Shown: positions 22,277 through 34,699 of the stretch, in pieces
Numbering within the stretch: position 1 is the first letter of the stretch
How the letters are laid out: each line of letters opens with the position of its first letter
NCBI RefSeq assembly: GCF_000002425.4
Contig: NC_037270.1
Coordinates: 5,144,239-5,208,238 of the forward strand
Direction: 5' to 3'
DNA from: Physcomitrium patens
Lineage: Eukaryota; Streptophyta; Bryopsida; Funariales; Funariaceae
DNA: 64,000 nt
Made by a program: the position numbers and the translations under genes
Notes under the pieces: generated by a model
Seen by the model: only the letters and a program-made list of their open reading frames with translations
Database searches by the model: none
Told to the model about the DNA's origin: nothing

Positions 22277-22825
22277 AAAGGATTAAACTGAAGGAAGTCT
22301 TACATGTGCCATAAATAAAGAAGAAGCTTCTTTCAGTGAGCAAACTTATATCACATGATTGTAAAGTTCAATTTCATATGGATGAGTGTTTTATGAAGAC
22401 ATTGAGTGGACAACATGTTTCCAAAGGCCTTAGAGATGGCAACCTCTATATCATCAATTGTAAGAAGGTGAATGACATTGAAGTCGCGATATATGCTAAT
22501 TTTCTACAAAATCAAGACAAGTTTGGCATTTGACATCAATGACTTTGTCATTTGAATGCCAAAAGCATGAAGTAGCTCGAATCTATGGTAAGTGGCTTTG
22601 ATCTTGGTGAATTCAACCACATTGCTATGTCACTTGATTGTGAAAGTTGTATCCAAGGCAAACAACAAAGGGCTTCATTTTCAAGTGGAATTGTAACATG
22701 TACAAGCAAATTGTTGGAAATGGTTCATTCTGATGTTTGAAGACCAATAAAGATACCATCAATTGGAAGAGCAAGATACTTTGTGACATTTATTGATGAC
22801 TTATCAAGAAAGGTGTCAATATATA
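22277..22825 (+). pseudogene. Copia pre-integrase and integrase N-terminal part
   Basis: Resumes the Copia frame: LLSVSKLISHDCKVQFH, a decayed pre-integrase zinc motif (H.. LCHLNAKSMK, CESCIQGKQQRASF) and the first catalytic Asp region VHSDV then a stop, RPIKIPSIGRARYFVTFIDD. Several stops. Interrupted at 22826 by a solo LTR. Confidence 0.85.
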
Positions 22826-23371
22826 TGTCACGGACATACACATATAAGCCAATAATTACATGTATAAATAGGTAGAAGTAAGTTAATTCTATAGTATTTG
22901 GTATGGAAGCTTCTTAGAAGCTTTATAGACGTTGTTCTGACTTTATAGGTGTCTTTAATTGACTTTTTGGATTAGAAACGTGGTCAACAAGTTGGCCATG
23001 TGCCACACATATTGTTAGCTTGAAGTCCAAGCTAATTATGTAGCCTACACGTAGAAAAACTTGCCTTGTAAGTCAAGGCATGTGTCCTACAAAGTCAATA
23101 CATATTGGAGGTCGTATAGAATGTCGCCACGTAGCTCCTAATTAGATAGTATATATAGAAACAAGAGTGAAGCCTTCTTCACTCTTATCAACTCCTTTCT
23201 TGCTTCCAGTCTAGTTTCAAGGGTCTCTAGCTTTCTTGTCTTTTGGCAATAGCCATTCCAGTTTCTTTTTTAATATATATATCAAATTATTTCTATTTTT
23301 TCATCTTTCTTTGAAAGAAGTCTCACTTGTTTATTTATCTTTATTATGTTCTTGTCGTTGAAAATACATCA
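22826..23371 (+). repeat. Solo LTR of the C/D Gypsy family
   Basis: About 545 bp starting TGTCACGGACATAC inside the Copia integrase. It matches the LTRs near 52985-53280 and 56802-57310 in many blocks (CTTCTTCACTCTT, TAGTATATATAGA). It has a TATA box at 23149-23156, and a hairpin at 23162-23187. No internal region is present, so it is a solo LTR left by recombination. The 3' edge is judged from where the Copia frame resumes (KAKSECFSKFKEFK) and may be a few bases off. Confidence 0.75.
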
Positions 23372-25935
23372 TTAAAGCCAAGAGTGAGTGTTTTTCAAAG
23401 TTTAAAGAATTCAAGGTACCTGTAGAGAAGCAATGTGAGGGTAAGATAAAAGTATTGCACACGAACAATGGAGGTGAATACATGTCAAAGCATTTTGATG
23501 AATTTTTGAGAAATCAAGGTATTGCAAGACAAACTTCTACTTCTTACACTCTACAAAAAAATGGAGTTTTTGAAAGAGCAAATCACACCATTGTGGACAT
23601 GGCAAGCAGTATGCTTCATGCACAAAACCTTGGACATGAATATTAAGCAGAAGCTGTGGTCAAAGCAGTGTATACAAGGAATAGATGTCCAACAAGTGTA
23701 TTCATATCAATGACTCTATAAGAAGCTTGGAGTGGCAAGAAACCTTGTGTTTCACACATGAAGATCTTTAGATGCATTACTTATGCAAAGAAACCAGATT
23801 GCATAAAGTCCAAACTTGATGCAAAAGGAACAAAATGTATATTTATTGGATGTTGTGAAGGTACCAAAGCATATAGGCTCATGTGTTTAGAAACCAAGAA
23901 AATCATGAAAAGTTGTGATGTAGAGTTTTTGGAGCACAAGAATGCTTATGAATATTTGAAGATGTGTCCAAGTGGGAGTAATGGTGTATTTGTGGATACA
24001 TCTTTAAATCCAGCAATGAAAGAAGAAGAAAAAGATGATGATAATGAAAATAGTAGAATTTCAAATCAAGATGAAGAATCAAAAAATGTAGATCATGAGG
24101 TGCCTACAATTGTTAAAAGTAACGATGAAGACAATGAAGATGTTGAAGGTGATGATGGTGATGATGAGTACCAACTTTTAAGTATGAAGAGATAAGTTTT
24201 AAGAAAGAAAAAGATTGTAAGAGCTATTGGAGTGCATGAATGTGAATCTTCATCAAGTAAAAGGAGATATATTTTAAGAGATCGAAAACAACTTGGTGCA
24301 TGGTGGAAGAACCACATCTTTCTTCAAGTAAGTGAAAAACATGTCAATGTTGCATTCTTTGCTGATCCATTGAATTTATGTGATGCAATGAAGTCCATAG
24401 ATGCTATGAAGTGGGAGAATGCTATGGAAGAAGAGCACAAATTACTCATGGACAATGGAACATAGAAATTGACTCAACTTCTATCAAATTGATCTTCAAT
24501 TGGTTGTAAGTGGGTGTTTAAAACCAAAAGGGATGCAATGGACAATGTTGTGAGATATAAGACTAGGTTGGTTGCCAAAAGATATTCACAAGTTGTAGGA
24601 GTTGATTTCAATGAAACATTTGCTTCCGTAGCCAAATTCACCACCATTAGAATCATTGTGGCAATTGGAGCAGCAATGGACTTAGAGATGCATTAAATGG
24701 ATGTGAAGACGGCTTTCTTGAATGGAAAGTTGGAAGAAGATATCTACATGGATCAACCTCAAGGATTTGTTGAAGATGGCAAACAAGACCTTGTTTGTAA
24801 GTTGAAGAAATCTTTGTATGGGCTTAAGCAATCTCTAAGCACATGGTATCAATGTATTGATACATTCTTTGTGAATGAAGGGTTTATAAGGAGTGAAATT
24901 GATCATTCATTATATGTGATGCAATCAAATGAGTTCATATTGATTGTGATCGCCTATGTTGATGATTTGATCATCTCAACCAATACTATGAAGATGATGG
25001 ATTGGTTGAAAGAAAAGTTAAAAAAAAGAGTATGAGATGATTGGTTTGAGAGAGCTTCACTATTGTTTAGAAGTGGAGTTTGTGAGAGATTATGCTAAAA
25101 AGACCATTACAATGAGCCAAAGTAAGTATATTGAAGAGGTATTAAAATGATTCAACATGGATGAGTATAAGCCTATAAGAACACCTTTGGAGGCCAATTT
25201 GAAGTTGATGAAGCTCACGAAAAAAGAGTTTGTTGAAGTTGAAGGACAAATGTAAGGTGTTCCATACAAAGCAGAAGTGGACTCACTAATGTATGCAATG
25301 ATTGGCACAAGGGTGGATCTTGCAGATGCAATGAATATTGTGAGTCAACACATGTGAAAGGCTCGACCAATCCATTAGGTAACCATCAAAAGCATCATGA
25401 GGTACTCAAAAGGTACTTTGAACTTCAAATTATGTCTTGGAAGTAATAACATTACTATGCATGATTATTATAATGTGGATTGGGCTAGAGATGCAAATGA
25501 TAGAAGGTCAACAATGGGATATGTATTCTTTGTTGGAGTGGGAATAATTTCATGGAATTGCAAAAGACAACCAACAATTGTAAGGTCAACAATAGAGGCG
25601 GAGTTTATGGTACTAAGCCATGGTGCAATGAAGGCAATGTAGCTAAGACAACTTTTGGAAGACATTGGAGATGTGCAAATGGAAGCAACTTCAATGAAGT
25701 GTGACAACCAAGGATGTCTTGCATTTGCAAAGAATCCAAAGCATCATTCAAGGACCAAGCACATTGACATTTAACATTACTTCATAAAACAGAAGATTGA
25801 AATGGGAGTCATTGATATGAAATATTGTGTAATAGAAGACATGCTTATTATTTTGTTGAAAAAGACATTAGTAAAGGATAGACACCACATGTTGACAAAT
25901 ACATTAGGAATGAAAGTCTTTTGACCAATAGCAAA
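23372..25935 (+). pseudogene. Copia integrase C-part, reverse transcriptase and RNase H
   Basis: Integrase continues with KVLHTNNGGEYMSKHF, where the second catalytic Asp has become Asn (usual TDNGGEY), and the Glu region NGVFERANHTIVDMA is kept. An acidic linker (EEEKDDDNEN) lies near 24020-24170. RT: WVFKTKRDAMDNVVRYKTRL, MDVKTAFLNGKLEEDIYM, catalytic YVDD at about 24955-24966. RNase H near 25440-25760 (ISWNCKRQPTIVRSTIEAEF, CDNQGCLAFAKNP, HSRTKHIDI). Stops at 23645, 24196, 24465, 24696, 25033 and others. Ends at the purine tract GCAAAGTGGGAG. Confidence 0.92.
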
Positions 25936-25942
25936 GTGGGAG

Positions 25943-26413
25943 TGTTGAAGTAAAAATGAAAGAAGAATAAGTTACCTTACAGAGGATATTACCTTAGATA
26001 AGTTGCTAATGGTCAAAGGATTGACTCTTAGTGTATAGAAAGGGCATCCTATAGATATAGGACGATGTCAAGGACCAAGAGTCAAAGTCAAGAGGATAAT
26101 GTATGAACTAGGAAATATCCAAAGACTAAGTAAGAGTAATTAGTATTTGGCATAGCATACCTTTGTGGTTAGTAAGATGCCAAAGGATCCAAGGACCATA
26201 GGATATCCTCAAGATATGTTAGATACCAAAGGATTCTAAGACCTAGGATCATGTGTGTAAAAGTCAAAGAGTGGAAGTTATCTTATAGGACAGCAATCAT
26301 AACTTATAAGTATTGGATGTTGGAAGTGAGAGACATCTTACTCCATATTCTCTTTGTGTGCAACCTTGCTCATGCTATGTGTTGTGACTTCAAAGTTCTA
26401 TTTCTTCAATAGG
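25943..26413 (+). repeat. Copia 3' LTR
   Basis: Matches 2543-3019. Begins TGTTGAAGTAAAAATG after the polypurine tract and ends TTCTTCAATAGG. Confidence 0.9.
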
Positions 26414-29409
26414 GTGGAAGGATTCCGCGGCGCTTTGGATTGCTCTGTATTTAAGGGTGTTGAGTTGTAGTCACAGCAGCAACTCAGGAATGATCCCCAT
26501 CTTCCTTGAGTCGCATAGGAATGATCCCCATCTTCCTTGAGCGGGATACCACTGGATTCTCCCCTGTCACTGCCGCAAAGCTGCCTAGACTTGTGCAGGA
26601 CATTACCCACAAAGCCTTCCTTGTCGAACACATCTCCCTTTTGTACAACGAAACGCTTCAAAGGAAGATTGCACCTCCCTCTCCTGTCCTGGCAATCTCT
26701 GTGTAACTGTGTAGCTGCCGCATCCTGCGGTCGCATTGCCTGAGCCATCTCCATTACCACGCAGTGCTATCGGATCCCCCTCGAAACTGGACATTTACGT
26801 GAAGGCAGTCTGATGGAGTGGAGCAACGTCCCTCCAGCAAAACGAGTATCACTGCAACTTGTGTGTTGCGATCTGTTGACCTCGCTGTGACTTCAGATGC
26901 GTGGGAATTTAGTCACTTTGAATCACAGAACTTTGCTCTGAGTCCCCCCCCCCCCAACTTATGATGTGTCTTTCGTGGACTATTCCATAGGAATTATCCT
27001 CCCCCTGATTCGTGCGTTGTATCCTTCTAATGATTACCCAATATGCAACTCAGGTAATATGTCGTTACGAGTTGAGAGTGGTCTCCGAATTACCACGGAG
27101 CACAGAGAAGGCATGATCCGGGAATGGTTCAACCACACTGCAAGAGCGTATTGGAATCTCTCCAGGTATACGTCAGAACCGCCCTGTGGGAGTTTCTACT
27201 AAATATGGATTGTGGAAGACAGTGGCTGGCGAAGGGGATGGAATGGTTTGCGCTAGGTTCTTCAGGTGTGCAACTGACTCTGAAACCTGCTCATGGAGTG
27301 AAAATAGGACCAACAGATCAGGTGGGTCCGGGCCAGCAGAGCTACGACGACGCAGTTTAGAAAGAGAACAGGTCCATGAGAAGCCCGACAGCAGCGCTCT
27401 ACATATTTGTATTTATGTAAACATGTGAGACATCAATGAAAAACATGGTCGGTGTCACAATTTAGTCACAAAAATATTTTAGAAAAAACAAAAATTTGAT
27501 TGTTCAGAGGTAAGCCTCCCCCATTTAATCACACAGCCACGTCATCTCTTTTTTCCCTCTTTTTAATTTCTAGTTCTCCGTCACTCTGAATTCACCTCTT
27601 GAAACCATTTATTAAATAGTGGCTCTCCCTGGATCTTCCAAGCAACGCTTTTCACAGGAGCACGGGTGATTTGCAACTAATGACAATCAATTACACGCAA
27701 CGCAAACGCAACGCAGGCCACCAGTAGAAGTTACAGAAGCCTCGGGGAATGGCTGTTCCAATCATTGATCTTCGGTCAATGCACGACCAGGAAGACTTTT
27801 GTAACAAGCATCTCACTTTGTCTCCACTATCTGAGTTTGGAATGTGCTATAATCCTAGCGAATTTCTGCTGGTAGTGTGGATGTGAGAGTGAGAGCGTCC
27901 GAAGAAGATGGCAGGACGAGGAATGTACACAACACGGCACAGCGTAGAAGAAGGGATGAAAGAGGAGCCTCCCCACGTGCTCACATGGAGGATGTTGCCA
28001 TCGTGACCTCGTTGTGGATTAACATTGGTGGAAGAAGTTGGAAAGGTGGCCGAGCGATATCAAACCCCTCTCAAAACTCCATCACATGTACATCACCTTT
28101 TGGTACATAATCAATCCACCCCCAACTGCAATTGTCCACCTCCAAGTTCCCCAAAGTGCAGAATTCCCGAGCTTTTCCTGTAGCCTACACGAACGAAACC
28201 TCGGCCCTGTGTAAACAGACACACGTGAGCGAATCACAGTGAAGGATAATTTACAACCCATTTGTGTTTGAGTACCGTTTTGGATAAATAAATTTTTCCT
28301 CCTCCGTTACCCGCGTCAGTCCATCCACAAAAAGTTCGCTGCGCCAGCTTCTTCTTCCTCTTCGCCTTCTTCTGTACTTGAAACCATGCGGACGTTGCTT
28401 CCGGCGTGAGCAAGATGTGTCAGTGTCAGTCACATTCCACTGGAGAGTTGTGCATCACCTCAGGCGTTCTGGTTTTGTGGATGAACCTGTGGTATTGTCT
28501 TCAAGCACCGCTTATTGCCATAGGATTCCTGTTTACCTTGCAAGAACGCCGCTCGCAAGAGGAGGAATATGCTGGTTGATGGTGGGACAACTTGGCCAAA
28601 TTCTGCACAGGAATCAAGCTTGCAGAATTATGAGTATTCGAAGAAGGAAACTTCTGTGCAGAGAAACACAAAAAACTGCCTACCTTTCATTTATTACCTT
28701 TTTATTTATTGATCACTGATTGTGGTTACACTGCGTCACCTTCGTTACCATCTTCAAACTGGAATGGGCACACAAGAATTTTGGGGAACATGTGATGTTG
28801 AAGGCATCCTTTACGGGAAACAAGTGAAATAGATCGGAGCGGCGTTAAAAAGGACGCCAACCTAGCTTCGTTCCCTCTCTTCACCCGTGGGGTTTACATA
28901 TTTGCGGTATCTCAACAACGAACCATTGATTGCCGCGTGTAGATCCTGATGTGGCATGCAATCAGAAACACAGAAATCACGCGGCAGGTGCCCAACGCCA
29001 ACACACGGAAACAACCTCACAACACAATTCGTATAGTTCTGTGGATGCCGTGAAAGTGGGCAGTGGAGATGAGTCACTGCGAATCACAGATTGGAGGACA
29101 AAAGTAAATTCTGGGATTAGGACCATAAAATAGGATTATGTGATCACAAGCCTATTTCGACGAGAACCACAATTTTCACACCCAGCCAAATCACCGTCTA
29201 AATGATCGCTTCATTACAATATAGTCTCAAACCTCAAAACAAAACAGAAAAGACAAACTAAATGCAAAATAAACTCATTTTGGTTTGTTCGTCGCATAAT
29301 TTGTGAAAAACCTCACGAGAGGATTTCATCATGAGAAAAAAATAAATGTGCATCTTTAAAGATGTCACTTCCTGTGAAATACAAGTCTTTTGACACAGCT
29401 GGATTTGAA

Positions 29410-29412
<3 letters not shown>
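26414..29412. other. Intergenic, no gene supported
   Basis: Moderate GC with scattered short open frames (26398-26760 minus, 27124-27360 plus, 27877-28110 plus, 28378-28719 plus). None matches a family I recognise or shows convincing exon structure. G-box cores (CACGTG) occur near 27974 and 28223. Confidence 0.5.
26486..26541. repeat. Tandem duplication, 31-bp period
   Basis: AGGAATGATCCCCATC plus nine further bases occurs twice, separated by TCGCAT, directly beside the Copia element. Confidence 0.85.

Positions 29413-29443
<31 letters not shown>
29413..29443. repeat. (TA)n microsatellite
   Basis: Uninterrupted TA dinucleotides. Confidence 0.9.
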
Positions 29444-29446
<3 letters not shown>

Positions 29447-29600
29447 AATAATTTGAAATTTTGTGGCAAATTCTATGTGTGAAGGTTGTTGATTTTCCAT
29501 GAAAAAATCACAGAGAATGAGCCTCTTCTAGGATTGTTATTCATATTTTACCAAGATAATTGTTAGCATGTCCACAAAGCTGGTCATAATACTTTCATAC

Positions 29601-29635
<35 letters not shown>

Positions 29636-32600
29636 GACTCATTTTTTGGTTATTTGAATTAAAGTTACCTCCCATACATCCTAAAAAATTTAAGCCTAGT
29701 GGTTTACATCTATAACTTTAAAGGTTTGTATTAAGACCTATTGTTTTATTATACCTACATGCACAAAGTTGGGGACATATATCTATGTATATATTCACAT
29801 TTTTGCATCTCAAAGCATACAACTGGGCATGAGTAATGAAAGCCTGAAATTTGCCACAAGAAATGGCAAGGAGATAACAGGATTGAGAAAAACCCAAGTC
29901 TAATTTTCTTTGCATTTAACAAAGAAGCAGTCAAATTAGATGGCTTGCTTTTAGTGAAGGGCGCCTTGGTTGGGGCTCAGGGTGCACAATAGTCATCTTT
30001 CCTCTCCCTCATTGGGGGAGGGGAGAAGGACGCCTCTTGATGAGGATCAACTCACAACAAGTTTCTTTCTTTCTTTTAAGAACATACTCGTGGCTCTTTA
30101 TCTTCCCGCATTGTGGGAATCCTATCATTTAATGTTATGGATGGTTTCATTGTTTGTGTCCAATCTCAATGTGGTTGGATTGGCCTTCCTTGCTTTTCAG
30201 TCTGTGAAGTTGTGGTCCTCCAGAGCCTTCTCTCTGTCAGCACAATCATAGGCCAATCCACAAAAGCTGTTCCCACCTACCCAAGCTTGGGCCGTTTCTT
30301 CCGAAATGGAGATGGGATAAGATTTTGTTCCCACAGTATGATGCCCAGCTCCATTCACTCACTCACTCAGACACACACACAGCAAGAGTAGTTGATCACA
30401 GAACACAATGTACATGTTCAACTTTCTTTGTCTTTTGAAAGATTTTATCTCCCTTCTCTTTCTGGCCTTGGGGAGGCATGAACCCCATTCTGAACTTTTC
30501 TTCCAGTTGTTGTTTCCCCCCTTCCCTCCCTTTGCATTCCAAAGTCAAGTCGCACTTCCAGGAGGGTGACTCCACCATGGCGACCTTCTGACCTTCACGC
30601 AACGCGGTTCCAAGTGCCGCTTCCTCAATGGTGGAGCGGTGATAGAGGATCGTTCCCACGACCGGCCCCGCGCCTGAAGAGCCGCCCGCAGGAAAAGGGT
30701 TGTCAGGAGGGAGGGGCTCGCTTTCAGAGGGACAGGATTTTCCTGTAAGACCGTGGCCGCATGTATCTTGTGTGGCGGTTGGTGCATTTCACACGCCTAA
30801 TAGCGCGGATTTAGGTGGAGAGGCCTGGAAATGCTTCCCTTTGGCCGTGGTTGGACAGCGTTCCTCGTTTGGGAGATTGTGCCCATACGCTCCCAATTCA
30901 ATTCGCATCCAGAGTGTGTGTGAATTATGATTGGTTTTCCAGACATTTGACCCCATAAGAAGTATGCAACAGATATGACAGGATTGTCAAGGGTGAAGAG
31001 TAAGTTTAATGGACTGATGCGTTCTGTTTGAAAGAATTCTGAAATTCCAAAATTCACACTTACCACAAAAATTGTAACTATTGATTTTCCTCCCATCGAT
31101 CATGGAAAGATTAATATTGAGTGGTGGAACTTTTATTTCAAAAAAATTTATACATAAAATTGGAAGTGTGTACTGTTAAGAATATATGTGCTTTATCTAA
31201 AATAATCTAAGTAAATCCAATTTAATTTATATATCAAAAATTAAATACACGCTGTATAGCATTTTCGGCTTTTATATAGATATTATTTGAAAATTTTAAA
31301 ATAATGCTAAAATATTTAGAATTATCAAAGTATCCTAGTTGGATTTAGAAATCTTTGGACCTAGTAAATTGACTTTCAATCACACATACTTGTGGATCAC
31401 TTGTGAAGAATTCATGACATATTTTGTCATATTTGGCAAGAAGCTATTTCAAGTTATTACCTCAATTGCCAATTTTGTGGTTTGCATATGGAGCTCACAA
31501 TTAGATTAAGACTTCTTGTTTAATTGGAATAGCAAGTGGTCCCACCCCACATGTTAATATATAGAGGAAAAAATTGACACTCATATTGATATTCATTGTG
31601 CTTTATATCACCCACAAAAGCCAAAATCAATTCTTTGAAGTTTATGGAAATATCATCAAGCACATAATATTTAGAATTGAGCCACCTCTCTTTCATTCAA
31701 ATTAACATTAAACTCTTGGAAATTAGGTCTTTAGAAATCCTTCACTTGGAAGTGAGTTATTTTTGCTATAACCTTACTCTTTCAATTTAAAAGTTTTTGG
31801 AAGATCTGGTTCTTGTTAAGGAGGCTTTGTCTATGGACTATTTGGATTTAGAGGAACATACATTTAAAAAAAAAATGAAGTATAGTGTAAACTCCAATCT
31901 AAAAGCCTAATTTAATCTAAACAACAAGGTCTAAATGAATATGGACAAATTTGTTGAAATTTTATCAAAAAAAATAGTGATAAAACATCCAAACACATGA
32001 GACTACATTAGTCAAGAGATGGGATAAATCATGGATAATAAAACACATACTAAGATCTAGAGATGACAAGTTAATTAAATGGGACTTTAGAGAATCTTAA
32101 TGCAGTGTGATTTTACACAAATGTATAAATGAATTAGCTTTAGCAAATATTCTTTCTTGTTAATACTCTTAGCTCTCCCTTTGGGTATATAAAATCAAGT
32201 AGTTTGATGTACTTTTATCACCTCAATGATGCATTAGGTATTCCTTGGTTTTTGTTTAGAAAAAAAGAAACTAAAAAACACACTCTTTGGACTCATTTGG
32301 AAACACATAGTGAGTGCCATGAACTTGGTTCATCTTGCATCACACATGATGCCAGAAGCTACACTTTTAGCAAACTTCACACAAAGCAAAGGTTGTGGAA
32401 GACAAATGGGACCCAAAGAACAAAGAACTCAACTTCAGAACTCATGGGAGAGGGGGGTGAAAACAACAAATAAGCCAACAGATCCACTCCCATCCTATTT
32501 TCATGAATGTCATACATTGGTGCTGTGGGAATTTGGGTACTTTCCATGGATGGACAGTTGGTTCCAAGAAATAACATTCATCCATATCTGATTTGAAATA

Positions 32601-33865
32601 TACTTCATTGAACAACTTCAAGGAAGTGATGTTGTGCTGTATTAGTCTTGCATCCCTTTGCTCAGTGCTTTGCAATCTTAAGATTCACTTTGACTTTGTT
32701 TTATGTTCCATATTTTCATTTTACTACCCTGGCCATTTGAAATGGTTGCAGTTAGAATGATTAGAGCATGGAACATTTTCAAGTATGCCAGTATTCTGGT
32801 AGCATTTGCAACTGTTAATTTTGCACAATTTTAAGTTTTTTGTTTGTATACTTATGATTTGGTTTTTTTGCTTAGGATTAGAAAGTATGGATTCTCATTT
32901 TTGTTGAAAGAAGGAGAATTTAGCTCTATTGTTGTCCATGGTACCAGAGCCGAATTTGTGATACATGAGCTGTCAATATAATGTCAATCAGTTAATTCAC
33001 TTAATTATATATATTATGTACGCTTGCCCATAAACTTTAATAATTTTACTGACCATAATCATCAAGATTTTTTGAAATTGTAATTCATGATATAATTGCC
33101 AATAAAAAGATAAGAAGAGAAAAGAAAAGAAAAGAAAAAACAAAGCAAAGCGTATCACTCATAAAATTTAACATTTTGGATAAAGGATGAAACTGTGACA
33201 TTGAGTCTTTCTGAATGACATGTATACAAATACATATACATGCACCAAATTCAATGAAAGAATGTACAATTAAATGACAACATTCCTGCTCCTGTTAGTT
33301 CAAACCTAAACATAGTAAACACGATGATTGACAATTACCAAATAAAATCTAAAATTGTGTTTTATATATGAATGATTACTACATCATTGATCTAGTGTTT
33401 GTAGCTTTCTGAACATAATAAGTATTTATTGTTATTTGAGGTTATGTTTCTATTTAAAACTTGAATTAACTTCTTTCACATAGGCTCTGGCAAACAAAAC
33501 TTGGAGTGTCGAAAGGGGCCTCCTTTATCCAATCAAACAGGATTGATACAATAAGATTGGGTGATGTTCCTGTCATATACGTAACATGCATCAACCATGA
33601 GCCATTGAAAGTAATAGGATTGTTGTTACTCTCTAAAAAGATTGGTGACATTCCTTACCAGTGAAATTGGCCTACTAGTAAAATGTGGACAGACTTGTTG
33701 TGGAGGATCATATTCATTTCCCATATTCGACTAAAGAGATAACTATCCATATAGCGGTAATTTAGTTAATTGGAGATATACCCATTGTTTTTATTGAGAA
33801 GTTACCTAGTGTCAGCGCATAGGACGGCATGTGATTCGGGATTTGGAAGAGGTGCCTAATGTGCT
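29444..33865. other. Intergenic, mostly AT-rich
   Basis: 29950-30930 is higher in GC with open frames on both strands that I cannot assign. 31100-33860 is AT-rich and unrecognised, with A-rich and (AAAAG)n stretches near 33110-33140. No gene supported. Confidence 0.5.
29605..29632. repeat. (TA)n microsatellite
   Basis: Uninterrupted TA dinucleotides. Confidence 0.9.
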
Positions 33866-33878
33866 GGGGGGGGGGGGG
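33866..33878. repeat. Poly-G tract
   Basis: Thirteen G in a row followed by a CGCGCGCGGGCGGGGG-type stretch, a small GC island in AT-rich DNA. Confidence 0.9.
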
Positions 33879-34498
33879 TGAACCGCGCGCGGGCGGGGGT
33901 GATACCTCCAAATGAGGATGTCGTCAACCTGATCTCCGCTTTCGTGAATTTCACGATGGAGTCTTGTATTCGGGGCATCTTTGAAGTCGGGGTTCGGCTT
34001 CAATGCTCACTTGGAAGTCGAATCTGAAGGGCATGTTCTACATGGCAACCTCCTCACTCCAGGCGTCTTCGCACAATGATTAACGACCTTTTCAAGCTTT
34101 ATGACACAGCATGAATTGTTCCCGTGGGCTTCATTGGGACATTCTGTTCAATTTGGATGTTTGGTCAAAATCATCCGTCCATTTTGTGCAAAAAAAGCTA
34201 GATTCCGTGTTCTTCTAAAGCTGCACTCTGAATCCATGCATTCATAATATCAAATACATATTACGAAGTAATGAATTATACGACTTATCGATTTCTTGTT
34301 TCATTCATTTTACATAGCACCACATGATATCATCGCAACCCGGTGAAAACTTGTACTGCAATATTATTTATGGAATCATTCATGGTAATCAAAAGCATCC
34401 AGAATAATGAGTTGAATTGTGAGAACCTTGCTATTCGAGAGTAAAGCATTAAGTGTGACAAACTATTGTGTAATGGTACCAGAATCATAGTAAAAGCA

Positions 34499-34504
34499 GG
34501 AAAA

Positions 34505-34535
<31 letters not shown>

Positions 34536-34570
34536 GGAAAAGGAATATTAACCGGAGAAGAGAGAAAAAA
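34499..34570. repeat. A-rich low-complexity tract
   Basis: Long A runs broken by single G; further (AAAAG)n at 34711-34740. Confidence 0.9.
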
Positions 34571-34607
34571 AAATTCTAATCCACTTCGATTTTAATTGGG
34601 AGTAGTA

Positions 34608-34626
34608 AAACCCTACCAAAACCCTA
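34608..34626 (+). promoter_or_regulatory. Two telo-box motifs (AAACCCTA)
   Basis: AAACCCTA at 34608-34615 and again at 34619-34626. In plants this motif occurs near transcription starts of growth-related genes and is bound by telomere-repeat Myb proteins. Here it lies upstream of a telomere-repeat-binding protein gene, 4 kb before its ATG, possibly near the transcription start if a 5' UTR intron is present. Confidence 0.45.
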
Positions 34627-34699
34627 GAGAGGAATCAGGCTTATTAAAAAATAAAAATAAAAATAAAGAAAGGAAAACCGTAGTGACCCGGCAAAGCTA

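Larger units (their letters stand above)
2543..26413 (+). mobile_element. Copia (Ty1-type) LTR retrotransposon split by nested insertions
   Basis: The outermost element. It has matching LTRs at both ends (2543-3019 and 25943-26413) and protein order gag, protease, integrase, reverse transcriptase, RNase H, which is the Copia order. Its own length is about 5.6 kb. The rest is three insertions: Gypsy A1 (with A2 inside it), Gypsy B, and a solo LTR. All its reading frames carry stops, so it is dead. Its LTRs differ at roughly 5 percent of sites by hand count, mostly transitions. The target duplication is not clear: GGATG before the left LTR compares only poorly with the bases after 26413. Confidence 0.9.

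Noticed and set aside
26398..26760. 120-codon minus-strand frame next to the Copia LTR
   Set aside because: It runs from unique DNA into the LTR end and crosses a 31-bp tandem duplication; no domain.
30396..30930. Overlapping frames on both strands in a GC-rich patch
   Set aside because: None shows a known domain or consistent splice sites.
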